64,000 bases of DNA from Oceanicaulis alexandrii DSM 11625 (GCF_000420265.1 NZ_ATUP01000002.1:126501-190500), one strand, 5' to 3'; counted from the first letter of the stretch, positions 26,415-38,485 are shown. A program made the numbers and translations. The notes: generated from the sequence alone by a model not told the origin.

Positions 26415-27467
26415 ATGCAAGCGATCAGGCAGGCAGTGCAATGGGCTTTTGCGGGGCTGGCGGCTGGCGTTATGACCGCCTCGGCCCTGGCGGACGGGCC
26501 CTTCACCATCGACGGCGTCGCCATTGATGCCCGTGCGGACACAGCCTACGACGCCCAGCGCACGGCCATGGAAGAGGGCCAGACCCAGGGCGCCTTGAGG
26601 CTGATCGAGCGCCTGACGCTGCCTGAAGACCGGATGCAATCAGACCTGTTGCTGATCTCGGCGGAGGACGCGGCGTCTCTAATCGCGGGCCTGCAGATTT
26701 CTGATGAACAGCGCTCGGCCACCCGTTATCGCGGCGTGCTAAGCCTTGATTTTGATCCCCGCGCCGTGCGCCGCTATCTGTCAGGTCTGGGCGTTCCCTT
26801 CGTCGAATCCCAAGCGGCGCCCATGGCCGTCATTCCGGTGACAGAGCTTGGCTCGGGTGAGCGGGTCTTGGGTGGAGACTGGCTGGAGGTCTGGCGAAAC
26901 AACGGTTTCGAGCATGCGCTGACTCCGGTTCTCGCGGTCGAAGACGATGCGATCTCGGCGAGCGCTGTCGTGTCTTTGAATGTGTCCGCGCTTCGCTCCC
27001 TGCTTGATGAGATGGGTCTTGAGCGGGCCATGGTGCTGGTCGCGCGCCAGGAGCCAGGTTCAGTGCGCGCGGGCGGCGTGATCATCAGCTTTGACGGCGA
27101 GGGCGGCCTGCAACGTGAAACCGTGGCTCCGATCAGCCTTTCGGGCGGATTCGAGGATGCGGCGCGCGCCATTGTGGAGCGTCGCGAGCAGGACTGGAAA
27201 CGCGCCAGCGTGGTGCGCGACACGACCGTGGCCGAGCTCGATCTGAGCATTCTTTTTGACAATCTCGCCGAATGGCGAGAGCTGCAACAGGCGGTGACCG
27301 GCGCGTCCTTGATCCAGAATGCGCGCCTGGACGCCGTTTCGCGCACGGGCGCCGCGATGACGATCACCCATCGGGGCGCGCGCGAACAGGTCATGGCCGA
27401 ACTCAGCGCCCGCGGCGCGGTTCTGGCCGAGGATGAAGCTCTGGGGTGGACGGTACGCAGCCGCTAA
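26415..27467 (+). CDS. DUF2066 domain protein, exported
   Basis: A 350-residue protein with a signal peptide ending near ASALA. The DUF2066 pattern follows: [27 protein letters not shown], then RLIERL and a [18 protein letters not shown] segment. The family is found in alpha- and gammaproteobacteria and has no established biochemical role. The ATG at 26415 has AGGGGA upstream. Its stop overlaps the hdaA start by one base (TAATG). A DUF2066 gene directly before the DnaA-like hda gene is a recurring alphaproteobacterial arrangement. Confidence 0.8.
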   Translation: MQAIRQAVQWAFAGLAAGVMTASALADGPFTIDGVAIDARADTAYDAQRTAMEEGQTQGALRLIERLTLPEDRMQSDLLLISAEDAASLIAGLQISDEQRSATRYRGVLSLDFDPRAVRRYLSGLGVPFVESQAAPMAVIPVTELGSGERVLGGDWLEVWRNNGFEHALTPVLAVEDDAISASAVVSLNVSALRSLLDEMGLERAMVLVARQEPGSVRAGGVIISFDGEGGLQRETVAPISLSGGFEDAARAIVERREQDWKRASVVRDTTVAELDLSILFDNLAEWRELQQAVTGASLIQNARLDAVSRTGAAMTITHRGAREQVMAELSARGAVLAEDEALGWTVRSR

Positions 27468-28135
27468 TGAAGCCAGGACAACTTGCGCTCGATCTGGTGC
27501 TTGAGCCCGATTACCGGGCCGAAGCCTTTGCGGTCAGTGAAGCCAACGCCGCCGCCCTGGCGCTCGTCAATCGCTGGCCACGCTGGCGGCAGGGCCATCT
27601 CTTGCTGGTCGGACCGGCGGGCAGCGGCAAGACCCATCTGTCTCACATGTGGACCGCACGGACGCGCGCCATGCAACTTGACGCCTCTGATCTGACCAAA
27701 GGTCTGAAGAGTGTCGGGCGCGGGGCGGCGGTCCTGGTCGAGGATTGCGACAAGGGCGTGGATGAGAACGCCCTGTTTCACCTGTTGAACCGGGCGGCTG
27801 GCGATGCCGGCGTGACCGTGTTGATGACGGCGGGCAAAGCGCCGGCGGAATGGCCGGTCTCGTTGCCCGATCTGGCGTCGCGCCTGATCGCGACGGAGAC
27901 CGCGGTGCTGCATGAGCCTGATGACGCCTTGCTGCGTCAGGTGATGGAAAAACTTTTCCGTGACAAACGCACGCCGCTCTCCCCAGGCGTTCTTGAGTAT
28001 CTCCTTGACCGCATGGAACGATCTGTGGATTACGCGCGGCGTTTGACGGCCTGGCTCGACCGCGAAGCACTGGCGCGTAAAGGCCCTGTCACTCGCACTC
28101 TTGCGCGCGAGGGGCTGTCAGTCCTATCCAGTTGA
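27467..28135 (+). CDS. hdaA: DnaA-inactivating AAA+ protein HdaA
   Basis: A 222-residue DnaA-related AAA+ protein without the DNA-binding domain IV. The N-terminus carries QLALDL, matching the beta-clamp-binding motif of Hda proteins. The P-loop is [14 protein letters not shown], and VLVEDCDKG supplies a Walker-B-like segment. Hda bound to the clamp stimulates ATP hydrolysis by DnaA and so prevents re-initiation; in Caulobacter HdaA has this role. The start overlaps the previous stop, so expression is coupled to the DUF2066 gene. ppk begins 34 bases downstream. Confidence 0.9.
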   Translation: MKPGQLALDLVLEPDYRAEAFAVSEANAAALALVNRWPRWRQGHLLLVGPAGSGKTHLSHMWTARTRAMQLDASDLTKGLKSVGRGAAVLVEDCDKGVDENALFHLLNRAAGDAGVTVLMTAGKAPAEWPVSLPDLASRLIATETAVLHEPDDALLRQVMEKLFRDKRTPLSPGVLEYLLDRMERSVDYARRLTAWLDREALARKGPVTRTLAREGLSVLSS

Positions 28136-28169
28136 CCCGACGCGCCCTTCGCCTGTTTGGAGCCCCGTG

Positions 28170-30362
28170 ATGACCGACGCCGCGCCTTCATCCTCCGGAT
28201 CCCCGACCGATGTAGAGGCGCTGATGGCGTCTCCGGATCGGTTCCTCAATCGAGAGCTCTCCTGGCTGCAGTTCAACTGGCGGGTCATCGAGGAAGCGCG
28301 CAACCCCCATCATCCTGTGCTGGAGCGCTTGCGCTTCCTGTCGATCTCGGCCAGCAATCTTGATGAGTTCTATATGGTGCGGGTGGCCGGCCTGCGCGCC
28401 CAGCTTCGCAACGGCATGGACCGGCCCGGCATGGATGGCTGCACGCCCGGCCAGCAGCTTGACCAGATCAATGAGGCCGCCACGGCGCTGATGTCCGCTC
28501 AGCAGGAGACCTGGCGTGAGCTTCAGGACCTTCTGGCCGAGCAGGGCGTGGAGCTGGTGGATGAGCAAAACCTGACAACGAAAGAGCGCGAATGGCTGCG
28601 CGATGATTTCCTGGCGCATACGCTGCCGGTGATCACGCCGCTGGCGATCGACCCCGCGCACCCGTTCCCGTTCATCCCCAATCTGGGGTTCGCCCTGATG
28701 CTCAAGCTCCGGCGCCAGCGCGACGGCCGGATCATGAATGCGCTTCTGCCCATGCCGGCCGGGGTGAAGCGCTTCATCGAGATCCCCACAGAGCGGGTGG
28801 ATGAGCAGGGCCGTCCGGTCAAACGCTTCATCGCGCTTGAGACCATCCTCATCCTGTTCATGGATGCGCTGTTTCCCGGTTTTGATCTGGTGGGCAAGGG
28901 CGCGTTCCGGATCATTCGCGACAGCGATATCGAGATCGAGGAAGAAGCCGAAGATCTGGTGCGCGAGTTTGAAGCGCTGCTCAAACAACGCCGCCGCGGC
29001 GTGCTGGTGCGCCTGAAGATCGAAGCGGGCATGCCCGAAGAGTTGCGCCGTTTCATCACCCAGCAATTGCATGCCGAAAAACAGGATGTGCAGCTGGTGG
29101 ACGGGCTTCTGGGCATGGCGCAGCTGAGCCAGATGATCCCAGACGAGCGGCCCGAGTTGAAATTTGATCCCTATGAGCCGCGCTTCCCCGAGCGCATCAA
29201 GGATCATGGCGGGGACGTGTTCGCGGCCATTCGGGCGAAAGACCTGATCGTCCATCACCCCTATGAAAGTTTTGACGTGGTGGTGGAGTTCCTGCGTCAG
29301 GCGGCGCGTGATCCCGATGTCATCACCATCAAACAGACGCTGTATCGCACCTCCAAGGATTCGCCGATCATTGCGGCTCTGATCGAGGCGGCGGAAGCGG
29401 GCAAGAACGTGACCGCGCTGGTCGAGCTCAAGGCGCGTTTTGACGAAGAAGCCAATCTGCGCTGGGCGCGCGATCTGGAACGCGCCGGCGTGCAGGTCGT
29501 CTATGGCTTCATCGAGTACAAGACCCACGCCAAGATATCGCTGGTGGTGCGCCGTGAAGGCGCGGACCTGCGCAGCTACGCCCATTTCGGCACCGGCAAT
29601 TACCACCCGATCACGGCGCGCATTTACACCGATCTGTCGCTCTTTACCGCCGACCCCGCCTTTGGCCGGGATGCGGGCCGGATCTTCAACTACGTCACCG
29701 GCTATGCCCGGCCGCAGCAGCTGGAAAAGCTGGTGATCAGCCCGATCGGCATGCTCGAATTCATCTGTGAGAAGATTGATCGCGAGATCGAGAACGCCAA
29801 GGCGGGCAAGCCCGCCGGCGTCTGGGCGAAGATGAATTCGCTGGTCCATCCGCGCGTCATCGACAAGCTGTATGAAGCCAGCCAGGCCGGGGTCAGGTGC
29901 GAGCTGATCATGCGCGGCATCTGCTGCCTGAAACCCGGGGTTCCGGGGTTGTCAGAGAATATCCGCGTCAAATCCATTGTCGGACGCTTCCTGGAGCATT
30001 CGCGAATCGCCTGTTTCGCCAATGGCGCGCCCATGCCCAGCCCGCAGGCGGAGATCTATATCTCGTCGGCCGACTGGATGCCGCGCAATCTGGACCGGCG
30101 GATCGAGACCCTGTGCCCCATCGAGAACCCGACTGTGCACCGGCAGGTGCTCGATCAGATCATGGTCGCCAATCTCAACGACGAAACCCAGAGCTGGTAC
30201 ATGAACGCCGACGGCTCCTATACGCGCTTTGATACAGAGGGCGTGGACGAGCCGTTCTCGGCGCACGCCTATTTCATGACCAACCCCTCCCTGTCGGGCC
30301 GGGGCGAAGCGCTGAAACAGGATCAGCCGCCCGCCTTTCCCCATGTGGGTCCGCGCGACTGA
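28170..30362 (+). CDS. ppk: Polyphosphate kinase 1
   Basis: A 730-residue PPK1 that polymerises the gamma phosphate of ATP into polyphosphate. It has an N-terminal helical domain ([19 protein letters not shown]), a head domain with FPFIPNL, and two PLD-like C-terminal domains. These contain the autophosphorylated-histidine region [16 protein letters not shown] and the [20 protein letters not shown] motif. The ATG at 28170 has GGAG upstream and removes an unconserved 23-residue extension. The stop overlaps the ppx start by one base (TGATG). Polyphosphate synthesis and degradation are therefore encoded in one coupled unit. Confidence 0.97.
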   Translation: MTDAAPSSSGSPTDVEALMASPDRFLNRELSWLQFNWRVIEEARNPHHPVLERLRFLSISASNLDEFYMVRVAGLRAQLRNGMDRPGMDGCTPGQQLDQINEAATALMSAQQETWRELQDLLAEQGVELVDEQNLTTKEREWLRDDFLAHTLPVITPLAIDPAHPFPFIPNLGFALMLKLRRQRDGRIMNALLPMPAGVKRFIEIPTERVDEQGRPVKRFIALETILILFMDALFPGFDLVGKGAFRIIRDSDIEIEEEAEDLVREFEALLKQRRRGVLVRLKIEAGMPEELRRFITQQLHAEKQDVQLVDGLLGMAQLSQMIPDERPELKFDPYEPRFPERIKDHGGDVFAAIRAKDLIVHHPYESFDVVVEFLRQAARDPDVITIKQTLYRTSKDSPIIAALIEAAEAGKNVTALVELKARFDEEANLRWARDLERAGVQVVYGFIEYKTHAKISLVVRREGADLRSYAHFGTGNYHPITARIYTDLSLFTADPAFGRDAGRIFNYVTGYARPQQLEKLVISPIGMLEFICEKIDREIENAKAGKPAGVWAKMNSLVHPRVIDKLYEASQAGVRCELIMRGICCLKPGVPGLSENIRVKSIVGRFLEHSRIACFANGAPMPSPQAEIYISSADWMPRNLDRRIETLCPIENPTVHRQVLDQIMVANLNDETQSWYMNADGSYTRFDTEGVDEPFSAHAYFMTNPSLSGRGEALKQDQPPAFPHVGPRD

Positions 30363-31885
30363 TGGGCGTCCGTGACATTTTCGGCTTCGGCAGCGCCGAG
30401 CCTCAGCTCAAAGGCCGCGATGTTGCGGTGATTGATGTGGGTTCGAACTCGGTCCGTCTGGTGCAATACCGGGTCGAGGGCCGGATGCTCTGGCCCGTGT
30501 TCAATGAAAAGACCATGGCGGGGCTTGGCAGCGGCGCGGCGGAGACGGGACGGCTGAACCCCGAAGGCGTTGAGGCCGCCCTGCGCACGCTCAAGCGCTT
30601 CACCCAGCTTCTGGACGCCAAGGGCGTCAGCACGCGCGGCGCCGTGGCGACCGCTGCTGTGCGTGAATGCGAGGACGGGCCGGAGTTCGTCCAGAGGGTT
30701 CGTAACGAAACCGGACTGATCATTGACGTGCTCAGTGGTGAGGAAGAAGGACGCTATTCCGCACTGGGCGTGCTGGCGGGCGTGGGTGAAGCCTGGGGCG
30801 TCGCGGGCGATCTGGGCGGGTCGAGCCTGGAGCTGACCGGTCTGGACAATCGCACCACGCTGTCCGCGGTCACGCTGCCTTTGGGGCCGCTTGCGGTGAA
30901 TGCAGCGGGAGCCAAGCCGCAGGCGCTGCGCGCTCATGTGGATGAACAACTGGCCAACGCTGGCGAGGTCCTCAAGGATGCCGGCGACACCTTCTACGCC
31001 GTGGGGGGCGCCTGGCGGTCCTTCGCCAACCTCTCGATGACCTTGCGCAATTATCCGCTGCGCCTGCTGCATGAATACGAAATGACGCCAGAACAGGTGC
31101 GCAAGGCCGTCGATTTCGCCATGAGCCAGAGCGAAAGCTCGCTGGCCTCCGTGCCGGGCGTGGCCTCCAAACGGGCGGCCACATTGCCCTACGCCGCCAT
31201 GCTGCTCGACCGGGTGATGAAGGCGGGCGGATTTTCCCGCGTCGTCTTTTCCGCCAACGGCCTGCGCGAAGGCGTGGTGTGCGTCAGCGATCTGAGCCTT
31301 GTGGAGGAGGGCGATCCGCTCCTGAGCGGCGCGGAGGCGATGTCCCATTCCGCCTCGCCCGAGCCCGAATTCGGCCTCGCGCTTGCGGACTGGCTGGAGC
31401 CCGCCTTTGACGGTGAGGGGGCTGTGTTCTCAGAGGCGCGGGACAAACGCTTGCGCGCTGCGGCGGCCCGTCTGTGCGATATTGGCGCGCGCCTTCACCC
31501 CGACCACCGCGGCGACCTGGCGTTCACGCAGGTGCTGTATGCGCCAATCGGTGGGCTGAGCCATGATGAGCGTGCGTTTCTCGCGCTCTGCCTGCACCAT
31601 CGCTATGAAGGCAAATCCGCCCGCTCTGAAGACTGTGTCTCCAGCCATCTGCTCACCGAAGAACAGCGCGCAGCGGCGGTTCGGGTGGGGCTCGGTCTGC
31701 GCTTTGGCGCGGCCTTGTCAGGCCGCACCGCAAAGCTCTTGAAAGCGTTCAGCCTGTCGCGTGAAGCGGGAGAGATGCGCATTACAGCGCGTCCGGACAC
31801 TGAAGACCTGGTGGTGGAACGGGCCTGGCGGCGCTTCGAGCAGTTCTGCAACGTGATGGACCTCAAGCCGGTCCTGTCACGATAG
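30362..31885 (+). CDS. ppx: Exopolyphosphatase, Ppx/GppA family
   Basis: A 507-residue enzyme of the ASKHA fold that removes phosphates from polyphosphate ends, and in some members hydrolyses pppGpp. Signatures are AVIDVGSNSVRLVQYRV, GAVATAAVRECEDG, LSGEEEGRYSALGV and VAGDLGGSSLELT. A C-terminal HD-like helical extension follows (residues of about 310-500). It is translationally coupled to ppk, which favours the exopolyphosphatase role over the GppA role. The next gene, an ion channel, starts 63 bases later. Confidence 0.93.
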   Translation: MGVRDIFGFGSAEPQLKGRDVAVIDVGSNSVRLVQYRVEGRMLWPVFNEKTMAGLGSGAAETGRLNPEGVEAALRTLKRFTQLLDAKGVSTRGAVATAAVRECEDGPEFVQRVRNETGLIIDVLSGEEEGRYSALGVLAGVGEAWGVAGDLGGSSLELTGLDNRTTLSAVTLPLGPLAVNAAGAKPQALRAHVDEQLANAGEVLKDAGDTFYAVGGAWRSFANLSMTLRNYPLRLLHEYEMTPEQVRKAVDFAMSQSESSLASVPGVASKRAATLPYAAMLLDRVMKAGGFSRVVFSANGLREGVVCVSDLSLVEEGDPLLSGAEAMSHSASPEPEFGLALADWLEPAFDGEGAVFSEARDKRLRAAAARLCDIGARLHPDHRGDLAFTQVLYAPIGGLSHDERAFLALCLHHRYEGKSARSEDCVSSHLLTEEQRAAAVRVGLGLRFGAALSGRTAKLLKAFSLSREAGEMRITARPDTEDLVVERAWRRFEQFCNVMDLKPVLSR

Positions 31886-31948
31886 ACCCGCTAGCGGTCG
31901 AGGCGGCGGCTGGATAGGGTTGGCGATTGATCACTCAGGGGAAGAATC

Positions 31949-32461
31949 TTGGAATTGTTTTCTTTTCTCGCCCTGGCGACGGGTATGGTGGTGCTGACCA
32001 CATCCATTCACCTGGGCGGCCTGGCGGCGTTGATCGCATTGATGCGCTGGCGGGAAGGGCATTCCAACCATGTGACGTCCGCCTGGTGGCAGATGGCGCT
32101 CATCCTCGGCGTGGTGCAGGGCTTGTTCTTGCTGCACGCTGTCCAGATCTGGGTGTACGCGGCGCTGTACCGGTTTGGTGGTGTGATCGAAACCTTTGAG
32201 GAAGCTTTGTATTTCTCAACCTCGACCTTCACCACGGTGGGCTATGGCGACATTGTGCTTGAGCCGGGCTGGCGGGTGCTGGCGGGCATTGAGAGCGCGA
32301 ACGGCTTCCTGCTGCTGGGCTGGTCGACCGCCTTCCTGCTGCAGGTTGTGAGCCGGCTGCGCTCGGTGGAGTTTCGCTGGCTGGACCGTCGGGAGGACGA
32401 GGCGGAACTGTTTGAAACCCGCAAGGCCAGCCACTCGGACGACACGGATCGGAAGCCCTAG
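31949..32461 (+). CDS. Two-helix potassium channel-like protein
   Basis: A 170-residue membrane protein. The pore segment STFTTVGYGD includes the K+ selectivity filter TVGYGD at residues 96-101. It is flanked by an outer helix (residues of about 48-72) and an inner helix (about 113-134). A further hydrophobic N-terminal segment lies at 5-32. The C-terminus is short and charged, without an RCK domain. The start is TTG at 31949, supported by AGGGGAAG seven bases upstream. Such minimal channels probably assemble as tetramers in the inner membrane. The physiological role is not evident from the context. Confidence 0.85.
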   Translation: MELFSFLALATGMVVLTTSIHLGGLAALIALMRWREGHSNHVTSAWWQMALILGVVQGLFLLHAVQIWVYAALYRFGGVIETFEEALYFSTSTFTTVGYGDIVLEPGWRVLAGIESANGFLLLGWSTAFLLQVVSRLRSVEFRWLDRREDEAELFETRKASHSDDTDRKP

Positions 32462-32539
32462 CATCCCGTCCGACTTGCCCCCGTGCTCCGCAGCGCGCTA
32501 AACCATCCGCACATTTCAGAAAGTTCGACAGGACCGGGC

Positions 32540-34570
<2,031 letters not shown>

Positions 34571-34593
34571 AGTGTGCATACAGGCTGTTTCAG

Positions 34594-34630
34594 AAGGCTG
34601 CAGTTTTGAAGACTGCAGCCTTTTGTTTTT
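34594..34630 (+). terminator. Intrinsic terminator after pccA
   Basis: AAGGCTGCAGT (34594-34604) pairs with ACTGCAGCCTT (34612-34622) around a seven-base loop. The T-rich stretch TTTTGTTTTT follows. It ends the pccA transcript before the DUF805 cluster, about 90 bases ahead of its first start codon. Confidence 0.9.
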
Positions 34631-34721
34631 CAGTGTGCTTGCCCGATAACTTACCCAGACTTCATTTGACGCGAGCCGTGTGGCGCAGGCACACTCAGGG
34701 CGTAAAGAAACGGAGTCTTGG

Positions 34722-35282
34722 ATGAATCTCGGACACACCCTGTTCAGCCCCAACGGTCGCAGCACCCAGAATGAGTACTGGTTGGGCATGTTGATCGTCG
34801 TTCTTGGCAATCTGTTTCTCGCCCCTTTGCCGGTCGTCGGAGCGATCTTCTGGATCGGCTTGATCTATGTGGGCGCCGTCGTCTCCGCCAAACGGTTGCA
34901 TGACGCAGGCAAGACCGGCTGGATTCATCTTATTCCTTGGGTCATTTCGCTGTCTCTGATGGGATTTGGCGTTGTGGCTGCAGGCGGCGCCGCGCTTGCG
35001 CCTGTTCTGGACATGGTCGGAAAACCGGGGGGCTGGGAGATGCTGGAATCCGGCGATCTCACCCCGCAAGCCACGGCCCAGCTGGTCAGCGGCGGATTGC
35101 TGGCGGCGGGCGGCCTGCTGCTCTTCTGGTCGCTCTCTGCGTTGACCTGGGTGGTGTACACCATCTGGGTGGGCGTTCTGAGCCCTGATCAGGACGATAA
35201 TGTGTATGGGCCCGCGCCGCGTCAGGCTGTGTACGCCCAGGCCGCAACCCGGTCCGCCGGAGCGCCGCCGGCTGAAGGCTGA
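34722..35282 (+). CDS. DUF805 family membrane protein (copy 1)
   Basis: A 186-residue membrane protein starting MNLGHTLFSPNGRSTQNEYW. It carries the DUF805 features: an N-terminal FSPNGR segment, a first hydrophobic hairpin, and the conserved AKRLHDAGKTGW loop. Helices follow near residues 67-90 and 125-155. The ATG at 34722 has GGAG upstream. The C-terminus is a short soluble tail. Some DUF805 proteins are annotated as YhaH-like inhibitors of membrane processes, but no function is established. It is the first of four adjacent related genes. Confidence 0.85.
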   Translation: MNLGHTLFSPNGRSTQNEYWLGMLIVVLGNLFLAPLPVVGAIFWIGLIYVGAVVSAKRLHDAGKTGWIHLIPWVISLSLMGFGVVAAGGAALAPVLDMVGKPGGWEMLESGDLTPQATAQLVSGGLLAAGGLLLFWSLSALTWVVYTIWVGVLSPDQDDNVYGPAPRQAVYAQAATRSAGAPPAEG

Positions 35283-35360
35283 GCCGGTTTCTCTTGACGC
35301 GCGTCGCCGAAACACGAACGCTGGTTCACGTGCATTTCTACTTCAAAGCCTGGGGACATC

Positions 35361-35879
35361 ATGGATATTGGAAATCTGCTGTTCAATCCGAACGGTCGAA
35401 TCGGCCAGAAAGATTTCTGGATTGGCGTGGCGATCATTTTCGGCGGCAATTTGCTGCTCACCTGGATCCCGTTTCTGGGCACGCTGATCTGGTTGGCGCT
35501 GCTCTGGGTTGGCGTCGCGGTCTATGGCAAACGTCTGCATGATGCCGGCAACAGCGCCTGGTTGCATGCCGTGCCATGGGCGGTCTCGATTGTCCTTGGG
35601 GTGATTGGCTCCGTCATGTTGGGCGGTGTTTTCATCGCAGCATTGGCCGGCGAGGGCGACGTCAATGTCGGCGCGCTGATCGCTGGCGGCGGCTTGGCCA
35701 GCGTCTTCTTCCTGCTCAGCACCTTGGTCTGGATCGCCTACACGATCTGGGTAGGGGTGCTCAAAAGCGATGCAGGCGCCAACGCCTATGGTCCGGCCCC
35801 GGTGATCGATGCGACTGCGGCTCCGGTTGAGCCGGCGGCTGCGCCGACCGAGGCGAATCCGGACGAAACCAAAGACTGA
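35361..35879 (+). CDS. DUF805 family membrane protein (copy 2)
   Basis: A 172-residue paralogue of the preceding gene: MDIGNLLFNPNGRIGQKDFW, then YGKRLHDAGNSAWLHAVPW, then helices and a WIAYTIWVGVLKSD segment. This segment parallels VVYTIWVGVLSPD in copy 1 and is followed by the same YGPAP motif. The tail is rich in Ala, Pro and Glu (EPAAAPTEANPDE). It lies 78 bases after copy 1, and GGGGA precedes its ATG. Copies 1 and 2 are the most similar pair in the array by eye. Confidence 0.85.
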   Translation: MDIGNLLFNPNGRIGQKDFWIGVAIIFGGNLLLTWIPFLGTLIWLALLWVGVAVYGKRLHDAGNSAWLHAVPWAVSIVLGVIGSVMLGGVFIAALAGEGDVNVGALIAGGGLASVFFLLSTLVWIAYTIWVGVLKSDAGANAYGPAPVIDATAAPVEPAAAPTEANPDETKD

Positions 35880-35937
35880 TATGAAGGTCGGCTAGCCATT
35901 GCGGCTGGACGACAGGGGAAGTGACGGAGGGCGACCC

Positions 35938-36537
35938 GTGAGTTTGATGAGTGTTCTTTTTGCGCCGAACGGGCGCATCAATCCCAGCCAGTTCCAGACT
36001 GGCGCTCTGGTGCTGTTGGGGATCGGTTTCGTGCTGGCCCTGGTGCCGCTGACCGGCAATGGCGCGCTGATCGGCGTGCAGACGCTGGTTGGGTTGGCGA
36101 TGATTTATCCGTGGGTCGTGCTGTGGCGCAAACGCTTGCATGACAGTGGCAAAAGCGGCTGGTTCCTGCTGCTGATCGTGTTGGTCTGGTTCATCATCAG
36201 CATGATTGCCAGCCAGATCATCACCATGATGTTCGCCGGCGACATGATGCAGGCCATGGAGGATGTCACCGGTTTCTCGCAGATGATGCAGGCTCAGGCG
36301 CAGCTCGCAGAAGCGCTGGCCTTGCCCAATGCGATTTCATCCCTGGTCGTTGGACTGATCGTGGTGTTTGGCGCCAACGCTATTCTCAAGTCCGATCCGG
36401 AAGAAAACCGCTATGGCCCGCCTCCTGGCGTTGAAGGCGCTGCGGCTTCGATGGATCCGGCAACGCAAGCGCCCGCTCAAGCGCCAGCCGAGACTCCTGC
36501 TGAAGCGCCGACCGAAGATCCGGATCAGAAGACCTGA
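35938..36537 (+). CDS. DUF805 family membrane protein (copy 3)
   Basis: A 199-residue paralogue starting at GTG 35938 with GGAGGG upstream (MSLMSVLFAPNGRINPSQFQ). It keeps FAPNGR and WRKRLHDSGKSGWFLLL, then helices, YGPPPG, and a long tail of Ala-Pro-Glu repeats (QAPAQAPAETPAEAPTED). The linker between helices contains many methionines (MMFAGDMMQAMEDV), unlike the other copies. A strong hairpin terminator follows, so copies 1-3 probably form one transcription unit. Confidence 0.82.
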   Translation: MSLMSVLFAPNGRINPSQFQTGALVLLGIGFVLALVPLTGNGALIGVQTLVGLAMIYPWVVLWRKRLHDSGKSGWFLLLIVLVWFIISMIASQIITMMFAGDMMQAMEDVTGFSQMMQAQAQLAEALALPNAISSLVVGLIVVFGANAILKSDPEENRYGPPPGVEGAAASMDPATQAPAQAPAETPAEAPTEDPDQKT

Positions 36538-36575
36538 ACTTGATCGCCCTGCGACGCAGGGCGGGCTTGCCATGG

Positions 36576-36614
36576 ACGCGCGCTCCGTTTCATACCGGGG
36601 CGCGCGTTTATTTT
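36576..36614 (+). terminator. Intrinsic terminator after DUF805 copy 3
   Basis: ACGCGCGCTCCG (36576-36587) pairs with CGGGGCGCGCGT (36596-36607), with one G-U pair and an eight-base loop, followed by TTATTTT. Another perfect 8-bp hairpin, CGCCCTGC/GCAGGGCG at 36545-36563, precedes it. Together they probably separate copies 1-3 from the fourth gene, whose ribosome site begins just after the T-tract. Confidence 0.75.
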
Positions 36615-36627
36615 GTGAGGAGCCGGC

Positions 36628-37152
36628 GTGACCCAACCCAGTTTTGATCTGAAGACGGCCTTTATGCCGGTCTTTCGCTCCACCGAGGACGAATTCTGGA
36701 TCGGACTGGGGGTGATTGCGGCGCTGGACGCCTTGCGCATCAGCTTTTCTCCGGCTGCGGGCGTTCTGTCCTGGCTGGTCATCGCCTTTTTCGCCGGCAC
36801 GGTGTTCATCAACCGCTATCGCGCGCTTGGCAAACCTACGGCGCTGGCCCTGGCGGCGCTGGCTGGCGCCACCGTGATCAAGATCATCACCGGCCTGTTC
36901 GGCATGGCGATGCGCGCCTATCCGGAATTCGTCGCCTTTCTTGAAAGCCAGGGCGTGAACATGGACGATCCGGCTGCGGTGCAGGCGGCGGCCTATGACC
37001 CCGCGATCCAGCAAGCCTACCAGGAACGGCTGACCTCGGACCCGGAATTCGCCATGGCGATCCTGCATGCGGGCGCCTGGCCGTCCATGTGGGGCTTCTG
37101 GCTGGTGCTGGCGGCGGTGGGGTACTGGACCGCGCGCAGCAAGCCGCGCTGA
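36628..37152 (+). CDS. Divergent DUF805-like membrane protein (copy 4)
   Basis: A 174-residue membrane protein starting at GTG 36628 with TGAGGAG upstream. FRSTEDEFWIGLGVIAALD and FINRYRALGKPTALAL occupy the places of the NGR..FW and KRLHDAGK motifs in copies 1-3, so it is probably a diverged family member. It has about four hydrophobic segments and no long acidic tail. A soluble loop at about 100-140 includes GVNMDDPAAVQAAAYDPA. The relation to DUF805 is inferred from position and motif layout. It could instead be an unrelated four-helix protein. Confidence 0.6.
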   Translation: MTQPSFDLKTAFMPVFRSTEDEFWIGLGVIAALDALRISFSPAAGVLSWLVIAFFAGTVFINRYRALGKPTALALAALAGATVIKIITGLFGMAMRAYPEFVAFLESQGVNMDDPAAVQAAAYDPAIQQAYQERLTSDPEFAMAILHAGAWPSMWGFWLVLAAVGYWTARSKPR

Positions 37153-37233
37153 GATGTCAGGCTGAGCAAGGATCGGAATGCGCGGATGACTGTCTGACGC
37201 TATCGCTAGGCTTCTGATCACAGGAGCAAAGAC

Positions 37234-37704
37234 ATGGCATTTCAGATCACCGGGTTGAACCCTGATCTCTTCAAGCCGCTAATTGACCTCTCCGCCACCG
37301 CTCTGGCTGAACGTGGGGTGCAACGCAAAACAGTTGACGCCAAGCCCGGATATCCCTGCCGCATCACGTTGGAAGACGCGCCTGTGGGGGAAACCGTCTT
37401 GCTGCTGAACTATGAAAGCCACGCAGTTTCAACGCCGTATCGTCACGCTTTTGCGATCTATGTGCGAGAGCACGCGCACGCCGCGGCGCAGTTTGACAAC
37501 GCCTTGCCGCCTGTGATGAGCGGGCGTCCCATCGCCCTGCGGTTCTTTGATGCGGACGGCCAGCTGGTCGGCGCCGACATGTTTCTTGATGAAGCGGCCG
37601 GCGTTGAGACGATCAAGACTGCGCTCGACCGTCCGGACGTCGCCTATATCCACGCCCATAACGCCAAGCATGGCTGTTTCTCAGCTGAGATTCGTCCGCT
37701 CTAG
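37234..37704 (+). CDS. DUF1203 domain protein
   Basis: A 156-residue cytoplasmic protein with the DUF1203 pattern: [20 protein letters not shown], then [25 protein letters not shown], and a final [15 protein letters not shown]. The family has conserved Cys and His residues in these places but no established function. The ATG at 37234 has AGGAG upstream. The stop shares the CTAG palindrome with the convergent lipB stop (four-base overlap). Nothing around it suggests a pathway. Confidence 0.8.
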   Translation: MAFQITGLNPDLFKPLIDLSATALAERGVQRKTVDAKPGYPCRITLEDAPVGETVLLLNYESHAVSTPYRHAFAIYVREHAHAAAQFDNALPPVMSGRPIALRFFDADGQLVGADMFLDEAAGVETIKTALDRPDVAYIHAHNAKHGCFSAEIRPL

Positions 37705-38381
37705 ACCGGCGGGTCTTCGCGATGGACGGCGCCGAACACGTCTTCAAAAGCGCGCTTGAGCGCCAGGTCGGCGTCATCCATCGTCACGGGCAGTCCCAGA
37801 TCCACAAGGCTCGTGACCCCGTAGCGCGGATCAGAGATGCCGCAGGGCGTGATGCCGCCAAAGTGCGACAGATCCGGCTCCACATTCAGCGCGATGCCGT
37901 GAAACGACACCCAGCGGCGCAAACGTATGCCGATGGCGGCGATCTTGTCCTCGCGTTCCGGACCGCCGGGCTGGGTGCGGTCCACCCACACGCCCACGCG
38001 CCCGCAGCGCCGCTCGCCGGTGACGTTGAAGCTGTCGAGCGTTGAGATGATCCATTGTTCCAGATCGCGGACGAATTTGCGCGCGTCCCGGCCGCGCGTC
38101 CTGAGATCCAGCATGACATAGGCCACGCGCTGGCCGGGACCGTGATAGGTGTATTCGCCGCCGCGCCCGGTCTTGTGAACAGGAAAACGCTCAGCGTCTT
38201 GCAGGTCTTCAGGCTTGGCGCTGGTGCCGGCGGTGTAAAGCGGGTCGTGTTCGAGCAGCCAGATCAGTTCGCCCGCTTCGCCCCTGGCGATTGCTTCGGC
38301 GCGAGCCTCCATGGCGGCCTCGGCGTCGGGGTAGGGGATGCGGGTCTGAGAGACCGCCCAGCCGATGGTCGCGTCTGTCAT
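37701..38381 (-). CDS. lipB: Octanoyl-[acyl carrier protein]:protein N-octanoyltransferase
   Basis: A 226-residue LipB that transfers octanoyl from ACP to lipoyl-domain lysines, the first committed step of protein lipoylation. Motifs are [36 protein letters not shown] and the catalytic regions [20 protein letters not shown] (Lys) and [11 protein letters not shown] (Cys). The ATG at 38381 is chosen because family similarity starts there; an in-frame extension to 38480 is cysteine-rich and unconserved. It is divergent from the FliN-domain gene. Confidence 0.94.
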   Translation of the reverse strand: MTDATIGWAVSQTRIPYPDAEAAMEARAEAIARGEAGELIWLLEHDPLYTAGTSAKPEDLQDAERFPVHKTGRGGEYTYHGPGQRVAYVMLDLRTRGRDARKFVRDLEQWIISTLDSFNVTGERRCGRVGVWVDRTQPGGPEREDKIAAIGIRLRRWVSFHGIALNVEPDLSHFGGITPCGISDPRYGVTSLVDLGLPVTMDDADLALKRAFEDVFGAVHREDPPV

Positions 38382-38485
38382 GATCTTGCAGGCCTTTAAC
38401 TGTCGAGAAACCGTAGCGGAACATCGTGAGGCTGAACGCGCATGACAAGGGTTATGCGCCACAGAGCAACAGTGATGCACGTTTC

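Noticed and set aside
28188-29849. Open frame of over 500 codons antisense to ppk
   Set aside because: It mirrors the ppk reading frame, has no ribosome site and no recognisable domain; ppk itself is unambiguous.
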